In this document: positions 1-7,127 of the stretch, one piece after another
Position numbering within the stretch: the stretch's first letter is position 1
Layout of the letters: every line of letters begins with the position of its first letter
Origin: an uncultured Porphyromonadaceae bacterium
GTDB taxonomy: Bacteria > Bacteroidota > Bacteroidia > Bacteroidales > Muribaculaceae
Direction of reading: 5' to 3'
DNA: 36,406 nt
NCBI GenBank assembly: GCA_947175425.1
Contig: CAMWMR010000024.1
Coordinates: 1 to 36,406, forward strand
Program-made: the position numbers and the translations under genes
The notes under the pieces: generated by a model
The model's database searches: none
Told to the model about the DNA's origin: nothing
Seen by the model: only the letters and a program-made list of their open reading frames with translations

Positions 1-1
1 C

Positions 2-76
2 GGGCGTTTAGCTCAGCTGGTTCAGAGCATCTGCCTTACAAGCAGAGGGTCGGCGGTTCGAATCCGTCAACGCCCA
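2..76 (+). tRNA. tRNA-Val (anticodon UAC)
   Basis: A full cloverleaf can be drawn. The acceptor stem GGGCGTT (2-8) pairs with AACGCCC (69-75), followed by discriminator A76. The anticodon stem TCTGC/GCAGA encloses loop CTTACAA, which gives anticodon TAC and reads GUA valine codons. The T arm is GGCGG-TTCGAAT-CCGTC. The 3' CCA is not encoded, as is common in Bacteroidetes. The gene abuts an accessory region on its 3' side. Confidence 0.96.
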
Positions 77-80
77 CTCA

Positions 81-109
81 ACTCCACCGATTGTTCGGTG
101 GAGTTTTTT
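81..109 (+). terminator. Rho-independent terminator of tRNA-Val
   Basis: A perfect 10-bp stem (ACTCCACCGA at 81-90, TCGGTGGAGT at 95-104) with loop TTGT is followed by a T run at 104-109. It lies five bases past the tRNA end. Confidence 0.9.
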
Positions 110-124
110 GTGTTTATACCCCCC

Positions 125-142
125 GCCACCCGCGAGAGCGCA
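125..142 (+). repeat. Direct repeat copy 1 (tRNA side of the island)
   Basis: GCCACCCGCGAGAGCGCA here recurs at 9071-9088 in the same orientation with one mismatch (A/G at the thirteenth base). Both copies follow a terminator T run. They bracket the accessory region 149-8936, so they may be island borders, or a small dispersed intergenic repeat. Confidence 0.6.
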
Positions 143-148
143 AAAAAA

Positions 149-172
149 GGGCGCATAGTAAAAAACCTGTGT
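149..172 (+). repeat. Left terminal inverted repeat (ISAon1-type end)
   Basis: Perfect 24-bp inverted match to 7128-7151. It lies about 50 bp beyond the stop codon of the transposase C-terminal remnant (223-225), where the 3' end of such an element should be. Confidence 0.85.
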
Positions 173-183
173 TTAGGCGTAGA

Positions 184-203
184 TTTGGGTCAGCGGATTT
201 TTC
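184..203 (+). repeat. 20-bp direct repeat, copy 1
   Basis: Begins TTTGGGTCAGCGG; the same 20 bases recur at 304-323, exactly 120 bp further on. Copy 1 lies in the 3' untranslated part of the ISAon1 remnant. Confidence 0.85.
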
Positions 204-222
204 CGGTGGGCGCCAAGAGATG

Positions 223-306
223 TCAAGAATATATAGTGGCCAGTCTGAACATAAAGAACTTGATGTCGCCGACTCCCCGGAACTGTGTTCTGAACGTTTT
301 TATTTT
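223..306 (-). pseudogene. ISAon1-type transposase, C-terminal remnant
   Basis: The minus strand encodes a 27-residue tail, KIKTFRTQFRGVGD then IKFFMFRLATIYS, ending in TGA at 223-225. This FRGV..FF.FRL..IY ending is characteristic of ISAon1-type transposases as I know them. Reading upstream in frame gives an immediate stop at 310-312, so the remnant begins at the breakpoint near 306. The matching N-terminal part lies 4.6 kb away at 4879-5103. Roughly two thirds of the transposase is missing between the two pieces. Confidence 0.75.
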
Positions 307-323
307 GGGTCAGCGGATTTTTC
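304..323 (+). repeat. 20-bp direct repeat, copy 2, at the ISAon1 breakpoint
   Basis: Second copy of the repeat at 184-203. It starts exactly where homology to the transposase C-terminus stops, so it probably marks the rearrangement junction. Confidence 0.8.
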
Positions 324-392
324 GGGGTCGAGAATGAATCGAAATCTTAAATGAAAGAGCCGTGGCTCACCGTGAACTTCTCGCTCATTTTA

Positions 393-424
393 TTTGTCTA
401 ATTATTACTAATTAGTTATCTTTG
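393..424 (+). promoter_or_regulatory. higBA promoter with operator dyad in the spacer
   Basis: -33 element TTTG (393-396), 20-base spacer, -7 element TATCTTTG (417-424): a near-perfect Bacteroidetes primary sigma promoter. The spacer holds a perfect dyad CTAATTA-TTAC-TAATTAG (398-415), the natural site for autorepression by the HigA-like protein. Only four bases separate the -7 element from the ATG at 429, so the transcript should begin at or next to the start codon. Confidence 0.8.
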
Positions 425-428
425 CACC

Positions 429-794
429 ATGAATTCTGAGGAAAGCACCGAGCAATATGTCCGCATTGTATATAAAACGCGTGAATTTGAGACGTTTTAT
501 AGCTCGTTACCGTCCAAGACGCAGACTAAATTTGACTACGTTATAAACGTAATTTCAACGATTTATAACGTGCCCGGCAAATTTATAAAGCATCTTGAAA
601 ACACTGACCTCTACGAAATGAGAGTGTCGGTTGGCACTAACGAGTATCGCACTGTCCTCTTTGCTATCGACCACGATAACGTGATAGAAGCAAAGAGCAT
701 AATATTGCTCAACGCCTTTCTAAAGAAAGATAACAGAGACTATCGTAAACAAGTCGAGATTGCTCTCTCAATATTAAACAACCTGGAATTATGA
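429..794 (+). CDS. HigB/RelE-type toxin (Gp49-like)
   Basis: A 121-residue protein with the order typical of the phage-derived Gp49-like/HigB family (RelE superfamily): an N-terminal helical part, then a core KFIKHLENTDLYEMRVS and EYRTVLFAI, then the LLNAFLKKD segment that in this family is usually LL.aF.KK. Members are ribosome-dependent mRNA interferases that stop growth when the antitoxin is lost. The stop overlaps the start of the antitoxin gene by ATGA (791-794), so the two are translationally coupled, toxin first, as in higBA loci. The promoter predicts a leaderless mRNA. The pair sits inside the ISAon1-ended element and may stabilise it. Toxicity itself is inferred. Confidence 0.85.
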   Translation: MNSEESTEQYVRIVYKTREFETFYSSLPSKTQTKFDYVINVISTIYNVPGKFIKHLENTDLYEMRVSVGTNEYRTVLFAIDHDNVIEAKSIILLNAFLKKDNRDYRKQVEIALSILNNLEL

Positions 795-1105
795 GACAGA
801 TAAACCCCGAAAAGTTAGCCAAACTCTCAACCGCCAACTCAATGCTTGATGAGAAATACGGCGCACCCGGCACTCCCTCGCGCGAGCAATTCAACGAGAA
901 ATCTCTCGCGTGGTTCTATGGTAATATGCTCCGCGAACGTCGCAAGGAACTCAACCTCACACAGAAACAGCTCGCCGAAAAACTCGGTCGCGAGCAGAGC
1001 TATATCGCCCGCGTTGAGAACGGCAAAGCCGACATTCAACTGTCGAGCTTCTTCCGTATCGCAGCCGTCCTCGGCATCCAGTTCATCCCAACTTTCGTAA
1101 ATTAG
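791..1105 (+). CDS. HigA-like antitoxin, XRE-family HTH
   Basis: A 104-residue protein. Residues about 50-97 form a Cro/C1 (XRE) helix-turn-helix: RKELNLTQKQLAEKLGREQS, YIARVENGKADIQLSSF, then RIAAVLGI. The first 45 residues probably form the toxin-binding part. It overlaps the toxin gene by four bases. By family knowledge it neutralises the toxin and represses the operon, most likely through the dyad at 398-415. No terminator is seen right after it; a short inverted repeat lies at 1151-1181. Confidence 0.86.
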   Translation: MRQINPEKLAKLSTANSMLDEKYGAPGTPSREQFNEKSLAWFYGNMLRERRKELNLTQKQLAEKLGREQSYIARVENGKADIQLSSFFRIAAVLGIQFIPTFVN

Positions 1106-1349
1106 CGATTATTTGGGGACGCGAATAAGCGTTCGTGTCTCAATATTATCTATTTTTGTGAGTGCTGAACGTGCAAAAATAAACATGTAGAACACATTAA
1201 TCGGATTGTAGATAAAAGTATTACTTCAAATTTCATAAGCTATTGTTTTTTAAGAATATAGAAATTGGTGTGTAGACTAATTCATTAATTATGTGTATTG
1301 AATCACACATCCAATTTCTGTAATTTTACATAAAAAAACAATAGTCATT
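1106..1349 (+). other. AT-rich intergenic region before the TonB receptor
   Basis: No gene is visible. An 8-bp inverted repeat (TATTTTTG at 1151-1158, CAAAAATA at 1174-1181) follows higA; each arm also looks like a -7 element, the two facing each other. A larger dyad fills 1240-1344. No full -33/-7 promoter for the receptor could be found. Confidence 0.6.
1240..1344. repeat. Long interrupted inverted repeat ending 5 bp before the receptor start
   Basis: Outer arms CTATTGTTTTTTAA (1240-1253) and TAAAAAAACAATAG (1331-1344) match at 13 of 14 positions. Inner arms GAAATTGGTGTG (1261-1272) and CACACATCCAATTTC (1304-1318) match apart from a three-base insertion. The centre of about 31 bases is unpaired. 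It could be a leader hairpin, a regulator site or an old invertible segment. Confidence 0.7.
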
Positions 1350-3701
1350 ATGCTTAAACAAATATCATTATTTATTGTGCTATTTACTTGCACGATTTGC
1401 GTTGCAGCGCAAACCGGATCTACGCCTGTTTGGCTATCCGGAACGGTTTGTTTTCAGGATAGCACTAATTACCCATACGAATTAATACTTAAATCGGGCA
1501 GCAGCATCGTAGCCGATCATTCTTTCAATAAAGGGGGCTTTTTGATTAAGTCCACAGTCATGCCGACTTCTATATCGGTTAAGGCTTTCGGTCATATACC
1601 CGTTGAAAGAAATCTCACGCAATCTAAGGTAACATATAGAAATGATACAATAATACTTAATGAGCCGTTCACACTTAAATATAATACGCACGTGCTTAAT
1701 GAAGTTGTAGTTACGGCACAAAAGTTGAAAATTCAGGAAGAAGGTTTAGACTACACTATCTCAAACATACAAGGCAGCGACTTGGCCGATGCCGGCACTA
1801 TGCTTGATATGATGGCATGGGTGCCTGGATTGTCGTTGGATGCTGCTGAGAATATTCAAGTATTCGGCGTTTCGGGTTCGCCTCTCGTCTATATCAACGG
1901 AATTAAAGTTACAGATAAAACCAAATTAGCATCGCTTTCTTCCAATACAGTTAAGAAGATCGAGGTCATACGCGCTCCCGGAGCCGAATATCCCACCGGC
2001 ACAAGCTCAGTCGTTAAAATAACAACAGCTATTCCAGTGAAAGACATTGTAAATGCCAACCTCATAGATAAAGCCAATCAAAGAAATCGGTTCAGCAACC
2101 GCACTACCGCAAATGCGTTCGGCTCTATAGGGAAATTTGACTTGCTTGCATCAGTAGGATACTACAACGGAAATAGCAGGCAGTCAGCTACCGCGACAGA
2201 AGCTATCTTCCCAAAAGATGAATCGCTTCTGCGGAATATCAGTACTTCACAAGAAGATTTAATCCATACATCCCGTTGGAATTGGCTCGCAGGTGCTACA
2301 TTCCATTTGTCCGATATTGACGAGTTTCAGTTAGAGTATTCCGGCAATTCATCATTTCGACACAGAGACTTCGTCACCGAACGTTCGACTACAATTAACG
2401 ACGTAACAGAAATTACAAATTACGATTCAAGGAATTCCTCAAAGCCTGAAAACCATACCTTGTTGGCTAACTATTCTCACGAATTTTCAAAATCGAGTCT
2501 TAATATTTCCGCTACTTATAATTATAAGTTGTCAAGTAGTAATGAAGGGGTATTTATTATGCCCGATAATATTTTAAGCGAGACCAATAAGAATCGCTCT
2601 ACATATAATATGTGGACGCTACAGGGCGATTATTCTTGGAAGTTTCTGAATAAACACCAACAGAGCGTCGGTCTTTATGGAGGACGTTCAGAGAATAATT
2701 CAAATGCCGATTATACCTTTATGGGTGTACAGAATGTTAATGGTTCTGTGTCATGGGGAGAATTTTACTATTCATCGAGCTGGGATGTCAAAAGCTTTGC
2801 CATAACGCCCGGTGTACGTTTCAGATATGAAAATCAGCAAAGTAACTCATTTATTGAATCCAATAACTCATCTTTTGATAAATCATACTTTAATGTGGTG
2901 CCTCAGTTGAGCATATTCCATCGCTTTACCAAAAATTTTGCAATGAATCTATACTACAAGTATAGCTACTCCCTTCCAAGTTTTTCGGAGCTAAGTCCGG
3001 CGATTACACTTTCCAACCTCATTTATTACGAAACCGGAAATCCCGATTTGAAGATTCCTCGCCGCCACAATATCTCTTTAGTATTTAATCTCCCCAAATT
3101 CTCTATTGTAGCGGAATATACTGCCATACGCAATAAGATTGTAGAGATTACCTCACCTATTGATAATTCCGAATACTTTATGACAAGACCCATAAACATG
3201 TCGGGGAATTATTATCTGTCATTAACTGGTAGTTATAATCTAAATGTTACTAACAAATTTCGTCTTTATGCAAGAGCTCTTTTGAGAAGAACACATACCG
3301 AATACTACTATCTCGACAAGATACAACGAAAGAATAAAATCTTTGCTTTGCTTTCAGTAAATGCAAGTTATTACATCCGTCGAAATTTCAGTGTTTTCAT
3401 GAACGCAATTTATGCATCGCCTCAGCTTATTGATAATACGGATGTTGGATATACTTGTGACATTTCCTTTGGCAGCAACCTCCAACTCCTGAGATCAAGA
3501 CTAACACTAAGATTTGCAGCTAACGACATTCTTGCCCGTTCGGTAACTCCATATTGGACCTCGTTCTCACCTAACCTATATCGAACCCGCAGAAACCATT
3601 ATGACACACGAGGCATTACGTTGACAGCGACCTATCGTTTTACATTTGCAAAGAAAAAATATTCAGAACTTGATAACGCAGATGACTACGACAGAATGTG
3701 A
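1350..3701 (+). CDS. TonB-dependent outer-membrane receptor
   Basis: 783 residues with a signal peptide (MLKQISLFIVLFTCTICVAA, cleaved near AQT). Residues about 25-105 look like a CarboxypepD-regulatory-like beta sandwich. The plug domain follows (about 110-225), with LNEVVVTAQK at its start and KKIEVIRAPGAEYPTGTSS near its end. The rest is a beta barrel of the outer membrane protein family seen in Bacteroidetes (PF14905-like), rich in alternating aromatic strands. It should import a ligand across the outer membrane using TonB energy; the ligand is unknown and no SusD partner is next to it. A regulator gene starts 20 bp after it. Codons are far more AT-rich than in the genes beyond 9.2 kb, which suggests transfer. 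Confidence 0.88.
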   Translation: MLKQISLFIVLFTCTICVAAQTGSTPVWLSGTVCFQDSTNYPYELILKSGSSIVADHSFNKGGFLIKSTVMPTSISVKAFGHIPVERNLTQSKVTYRNDTIILNEPFTLKYNTHVLNEVVVTAQKLKIQEEGLDYTISNIQGSDLADAGTMLDMMAWVPGLSLDAAENIQVFGVSGSPLVYINGIKVTDKTKLASLSSNTVKKIEVIRAPGAEYPTGTSSVVKITTAIPVKDIVNANLIDKANQRNRFSNRTTANAFGSIGKFDLLASVGYYNGNSRQSATATEAIFPKDESLLRNISTSQEDLIHTSRWNWLAGATFHLSDIDEFQLEYSGNSSFRHRDFVTERSTTINDVTEITNYDSRNSSKPENHTLLANYSHEFSKSSLNISATYNYKLSSSNEGVFIMPDNILSETNKNRSTYNMWTLQGDYSWKFLNKHQQSVGLYGGRSENNSNADYTFMGVQNVNGSVSWGEFYYSSSWDVKSFAITPGVRFRYENQQSNSFIESNNSSFDKSYFNVVPQLSIFHRFTKNFAMNLYYKYSYSLPSFSELSPAITLSNLIYYETGNPDLKIPRRHNISLVFNLPKFSIVAEYTAIRNKIVEITSPIDNSEYFMTRPINMSGNYYLSLTGSYNLNVTNKFRLYARALLRRTHTEYYYLDKIQRKNKIFALLSVNASYYIRRNFSVFMNAIYASPQLIDNTDVGYTCDISFGSNLQLLRSRLTLRFAANDILARSVTPYWTSFSPNLYRTRRNHYDTRGITLTATYRFTFAKKKYSELDNADDYDRM

Positions 3702-3708
3702 TTTTTCG

Positions 3709-3716
3709 TAACTTTG
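3709..3716 (+). promoter_or_regulatory. -7 promoter element before the membrane regulator
   Basis: TAACTTTG fits the Bacteroidetes -7 consensus and is followed by exactly four bases (TAGT) and the ATG at 3721. No good -33 element is seen 19-22 bases upstream, so this is only a candidate leaderless promoter. Confidence 0.45.
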
Positions 3717-3720
3717 TAGT

Positions 3721-4827
3721 ATGAAGCTACTGAAATTCATATATCTCACAATTTTATTGGTTTTGCCCATACAAATGTTGGGCAACACCAATAAGCATAT
3801 TCCATTGGATACTGTAGAAGTTATCACTTTCCGTGATACAGTATATAGTGGGAATTTGCCTGCTATAGAAATAAGCATGGGAACGTATCATAACTTCCAC
3901 GGGGCTACTACGGTTGGATATAAAATGATACTGCGGGGAGAAGAACTCGATATCAAAGGAGCCCTCTTGTACAAGGAGGATCCTGAGTCAAATGATGCAT
4001 ATCCGCTGCAGCTTATATCGCCGTTCGATATTCATTTTGGTGATTCTACTGATAATAGGCGTATCGATCACATTTATGTAAAACACAAGTTCCCCTTTTC
4101 CGATTGTTTCTCTGAAGATGATTCGTTAGTAATAATTACCAACAAAGGTAATTTTACGCTATATATGAGCGAGGATAAACGGTCTGCCGCTAAATATACC
4201 CCTATGCTCGAATCTCTTAATAAGGAGCTGTCTGACACAGAGTCTGATTTAGAAAACACACGGAATAAATCTTACATGATTATAGCCATAATTATTTCTA
4301 TATGTTTAATCGTGACTCTAATTGTATTTCTGTATTTTAGGAAGTATCAGCGCGTCAAATCCGAACAAATGGACAAGCTTCTTATGCTCATATCTGAGCA
4401 CGAGATGAACAACCGTCAGCTCAAAGCCAAAGTGTCGGATCTGATGCGCAACAGTTTCAATACAATCAACCAGTTGTGTTATGACTACTTTGAAATGGCA
4501 GACACCAGTTTCCTGAGAAATAGTATTTATACTAAGGTTGAAGAAGAGATTGAGAGATTAAAGTCACATGAGCAACTGTCTCAATTCGAGAAAGTCCTTA
4601 ATGAAAACTGCGATGGAATAATACTGCGCATAGAGGCGCAAATTCCGCAGATTTCAGATGCAGACAAAACGTTGTTGATATATCTATATTCCGGCTTGTC
4701 AGCAAGGACTATATGCGTATTGATGGATATTCAGCTTAAAACTTTCTATATGCGTCGACTGAGGCTCAAGAACAAAATAGAATCATCCGATGCACCGGAC
4801 AAGGAAAGATTTATATCTATTATGTGA
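3721..4827 (+). CDS. Membrane-anchored helix-turn-helix regulator
   Basis: 368 residues. Residues 1-22 form a signal peptide or first membrane helix. About 23-180 should be periplasmic, with no domain I recognise. A strong membrane segment follows (YMIIAIIISICLIVTLIVFL, about 182-201), then a charged, coiled-coil-like cytoplasmic part (about 205-300). The C-terminus has a LuxR/sigma-4-like helix-turn-helix: DADKTLLIYLYSGLSARTIC then VLMDIQLKTFYMRRLRLKNK. This arrangement recurs in Bacteroidetes as a one-component transmembrane regulator. Placed 20 bp after the TonB receptor, it probably controls the receptor or senses its ligand; that link is inference. It is AT-rich like the receptor. Confidence 0.72.
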   Translation: MKLLKFIYLTILLVLPIQMLGNTNKHIPLDTVEVITFRDTVYSGNLPAIEISMGTYHNFHGATTVGYKMILRGEELDIKGALLYKEDPESNDAYPLQLISPFDIHFGDSTDNRRIDHIYVKHKFPFSDCFSEDDSLVIITNKGNFTLYMSEDKRSAAKYTPMLESLNKELSDTESDLENTRNKSYMIIAIIISICLIVTLIVFLYFRKYQRVKSEQMDKLLMLISEHEMNNRQLKAKVSDLMRNSFNTINQLCYDYFEMADTSFLRNSIYTKVEEEIERLKSHEQLSQFEKVLNENCDGIILRIEAQIPQISDADKTLLIYLYSGLSARTICVLMDIQLKTFYMRRLRLKNKIESSDAPDKERFISIM

Positions 4828-4878
4828 TGAAATATGTAATCAAACAAATACTCTCGCACTCTTGTGCAAAGGCACCAG
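4828..4878. other. Short junction between cargo and ISAon1 remnant
   Basis: No gene or terminator is seen. Homology to the ISAon1 transposase stops near 4882, so the right-hand rearrangement breakpoint lies here. No repeat matching the left breakpoint (near 306) is visible. Confidence 0.5.
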
Positions 4879-5103
4879 TTATAGTTCGCCGCGACTGAGC
4901 GACGTCTCGTCTATGCTCAGTCGCGGGCCTATGTTCTGAGGAAACACGCGCCATTGATCCGCGTGCAGACCCTCGGCGCTGTCTTTCCAATCCCAGTATC
5001 CGCTCAGGTGTCGCTTATACTGACGCTCGAACAAGTCGCCGTCTATGCCGAAGAACCATTCAAGAGAGCGGCCCGTAGTCGGGTATCTGTCCAAGCATAT
5101 CTT
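4879..5103 (-). pseudogene. ISAon1-type transposase, N-terminal remnant
   Basis: The minus strand encodes LDRYPTTGRSLEWFFGIDGD, FERQYKRHLSGYWDWKDSAE and FPQNIGPRLSIDETSLSRGE followed by L and a TAA stop. The LSIDET.LS.GELYT block is a hallmark of ISAon1-type transposases; here it breaks off after GEL. At the other end the reading frame runs into the IS110 element near 5103. Joining 5103 directly to 6684 restores an in-frame N-terminus that begins at ATG 6717-6719 with MKSEITDWGTIH, so the IS110 element interrupted this gene at about codon 12. It has lost its middle and cannot be functional. Confidence 0.8.
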
Positions 5104-5115
5104 CTATATAACCAA

Positions 5116-6507
5116 CTATGCGAATGCAACCTCTAATTGACGATTAAGTTTGTCTAATCTTCTCTGGGTCATCATGATTTTGCGTTCAAGCAGGTCTCTT
5201 TCGTTTATGCCGGTCTTACTTTCGTCATATTCGGTACGGCTTTTTATCATTGTGAAGAATATCTTTGCAATTTTATGGGCTGTCGCCACTATTGCCTGAC
5301 TGTAGCCGCAGCGTGACTGTATGCGTCTGAAATAGTAGCCCAGAGTAGTTTTGTTTCGTTTTAGTGAGTTGGCACACAACCGGAACACTTGCCCGCAAAT
5401 ATTGGTTTTCTTCGGGACTTTACTGGAAAGCAGTTTGCCTCCTGACACTTTGTTGTTCGGGACAAGATTCAACCAACTGCAGAAAGAGTGACAGCTCTCA
5501 AACTTATCCGCAAAATTGTGCCCGAGCTCTCCTATTAATTGCAACAGAGATATTGCACTCATGCCGGGTATTGCCATAATATTGACTTTCCAAATGTCGA
5601 AAGCGTATTTTTCTACGTCAAAATCGACAGCATTCTTTTTCCCGTTTTTCTTTTTGCATCGCGGCAAATTGTCATCTGAAGGATGGCCAAGTTCGGCTCG
5701 GTATCTGATGAGGTGCATTTCAATCTGCCTGTCGCATTTATTGACTTGTTCCTGAATGAAATTGTAAAGATCAAAAGCCTGCTCCAGTTCAAAAAGATGG
5801 TCTTCCGCCCATGAACCCTCAAGTGATTTGGCTATTTCTTCTTTTGATGCCTTGCAGTTGTCTTCTGCAAGCGCGGCAAGTTCCCTTGGATCATGGTTGC
5901 CACTTATGATAGCTCTGATAATGGACATTCCGGATTTACCCAATAAATCGCTTATGACATTACTCAGTTTCAGATTCATTTGTTCCATCGCTTTCTGCAT
6001 ATGTAGTGCTTCTCTACTTGATGACTGTAGCAGATTGGAGCGGTGACGCGTGAGATTGCGTATGGCCCTTGCCTCATTCTCCGGCTGGAAGCTACATTTG
6101 AGCAATCCATAGCTGTGAAGCATCATCAGCCATTCGGCGTCGGCTTCGTCAGTCTTCCTGCCTGAGTAGTTTTTTACATCGCGAGCGTTCACAAGAACGA
6201 CATCGAATCCACGCTCCTTTAGGATGAAATATAATGGAAGCCAATAGACTCCGGTGGATTCCATAGCAACAGTATCTATACGGCAGGATTTCAACCAATC
6301 GGCTATCTGTTTCAAATCCTGCGTGAAGCAGCCGAATGTTCGGTTGCATTCACTGTCACGATCTTCGGGAACACAAACTTGCATTTCCGAGGATGCGATG
6401 TCAATACCGGCTGCATTGGGGTTGACAACCTTGAGTTTCTTTCCAGTGGCCGTCTTTTCAATTTTCGCTTTCTTTGGCATATGTATCTTATGATTAGAAG
6501 AATGCAA
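5116..6507 (-). CDS. IS110-family transposase (DEDD recombinase)
   Basis: 463 residues from the first ATG; a second ATG at 6480 (MPKKAKIEK) is equally plausible. The N-terminal DEDD Tnp_IS110 domain shows GIDIASSEMQV (Asp36), AMESTGVYW (Glu83) and GRKTDEADAEWL (Asp120, Asp123). A helical region follows, then a transposase_20 domain with IMAIPGMSAISLLQLIGELG and SWLNLVPNNKVSGGK, ahead of the serine region LLSSKVPKKT. The C-terminus has a charged coiled coil. Family members excise and insert DNA using a structured guide (bridge) RNA. All catalytic acids are present and the frame is complete, so it may be active. Confidence 0.93.
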   Translation of the reverse strand: MHSSNHKIHMPKKAKIEKTATGKKLKVVNPNAAGIDIASSEMQVCVPEDRDSECNRTFGCFTQDLKQIADWLKSCRIDTVAMESTGVYWLPLYFILKERGFDVVLVNARDVKNYSGRKTDEADAEWLMMLHSYGLLKCSFQPENEARAIRNLTRHRSNLLQSSSREALHMQKAMEQMNLKLSNVISDLLGKSGMSIIRAIISGNHDPRELAALAEDNCKASKEEIAKSLEGSWAEDHLFELEQAFDLYNFIQEQVNKCDRQIEMHLIRYRAELGHPSDDNLPRCKKKNGKKNAVDFDVEKYAFDIWKVNIMAIPGMSAISLLQLIGELGHNFADKFESCHSFCSWLNLVPNNKVSGGKLLSSKVPKKTNICGQVFRLCANSLKRNKTTLGYYFRRIQSRCGYSQAIVATAHKIAKIFFTMIKSRTEYDESKTGINERDLLERKIMMTQRRLDKLNRQLEVAFA

Positions 6508-6683
6508 GTTCGCGGTCGCATCACGATAGGTATTCTTCTATACGGCATCTACGGGCCAATTATCATTCTACGGACGGCGAAGCCAGACTTTTAACTGAAG
6601 TATATCCAAGATGTACTAAGGCTTGTGTACTTGCATCATAAAATACTAACGGATGTGCCAGCTCAAATGGTATGATGAGTTTA
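6508..6683 (-). ncRNA. Candidate IS110 bridge RNA region
   Basis: This 176-base non-coding stretch precedes the IS110 transposase on its own strand, the place and size where the IS110 group carries its bridge RNA. It holds TCTTCTATA (plus strand 6534-6542), identical to nine bases that straddle the inferred left junction of the element (5100-5108), as a guide loop might. No fold was computed, so the RNA boundaries are a guess. Confidence 0.5.
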
Positions 6684-6715
6684 ATGGATAGTGCCCCAAT
6701 CGGTTATTTCTGATT

Positions 6716-7084
6716 TCATTCCACCGGAACGGCGGTCGGTACTTTTAAAAAAGCCGCAAACTCTTTCGAGAAGCGGGTGCCTTCGGCTACTAAATCCCAG
6801 CGTCGGCTGACGCTCTTGTCGGTCTCTGTATCGACCCAGCGACGCCGCTTGATATGAAACGACATCTTCCGCCCTCTGACGGGATAATCGCGCACTATGC
6901 TTTCCTCATAGAATCCGTTAGAACGCAGCTGCCCCGGCTTGTAGCCGTCCACTCCGTTGTCACGTTCTTCCAACGTGACGTCAAGCGTCTCTTTGGTCTT
7001 TTCGACCTTGACAACCTCAAAATATTCCACCATTTCTTCGGGCAGAAGGCATTCTGCCAATTCTATGTACGGATTCTTTTCCAT
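6716..7084 (-). CDS. ISAon1-type transposase N-region protein
   Basis: 122 residues from the ATG at 7084. A longer frame back to a TTG at 7105 is unlikely because that codon lies in the -7 box at 7103-7110. The sequence MEKNPYIELAECLLPEEMVE, the YEESIVRDYPVRGRKMSFHI block, the basic RRRRW-like motif KRRRWVDTETDKSVSRRWDL and EFAAFLK near the end match the small first ORF of ISAon1-type elements, which probably supplies the DNA-binding part of the transposase. Its TGA overlaps the ATG of the second ORF by ATGA (6716-6719), but that second ORF is cut by the IS110 element after 12 codons. It is intact but without a working partner here. Confidence 0.85.
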   Translation of the reverse strand: MEKNPYIELAECLLPEEMVEYFEVVKVEKTKETLDVTLEERDNGVDGYKPGQLRSNGFYEESIVRDYPVRGRKMSFHIKRRRWVDTETDKSVSRRWDLVAEGTRFSKEFAAFLKVPTAVPVE

Positions 7085-7102
7085 TGCGCTTTTTATTTCT
7101 CG

Positions 7103-7110
7103 CAAAGGTA
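7103..7110 (-). promoter_or_regulatory. -7 element of the ISAon1-type element
   Basis: The minus strand reads TACCTTTG, a consensus -7 element, 18 bases before the ATG at 7084 and just inside the right terminal repeat. No clear -33 element is seen. Confidence 0.5.
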
Positions 7111-7127
7111 ATATTTTTATCCGATTT

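Larger units (their letters stand above)
5104..6683 (-). mobile_element. IS110-family insertion sequence
   Basis: Ends are inferred from the interrupted ISAon1 gene: removing about 5104-6683 rejoins CAT and AAG codons in frame. Ends are therefore good to within a few bases. The element has one transposase gene, a very short 3' side (about 12 bp) and a long 5' non-coding side (about 176 bp), the layout of the IS110 group rather than the IS1111 group. No terminal inverted repeats or target duplication are expected or seen. Confidence 0.8.

Noticed and set aside
61-80. Duplicated tRNA-Val 3' end as an attachment site for an integrase island
   Set aside because: No second copy of the tRNA 3' end was found in the window and no tyrosine integrase is present.
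91-354. Plus-strand open frame beside the tRNA terminator
   Set aside because: It crosses the terminator, the left terminal repeat and the ISAon1 remnant, with no start signal or protein-like composition.
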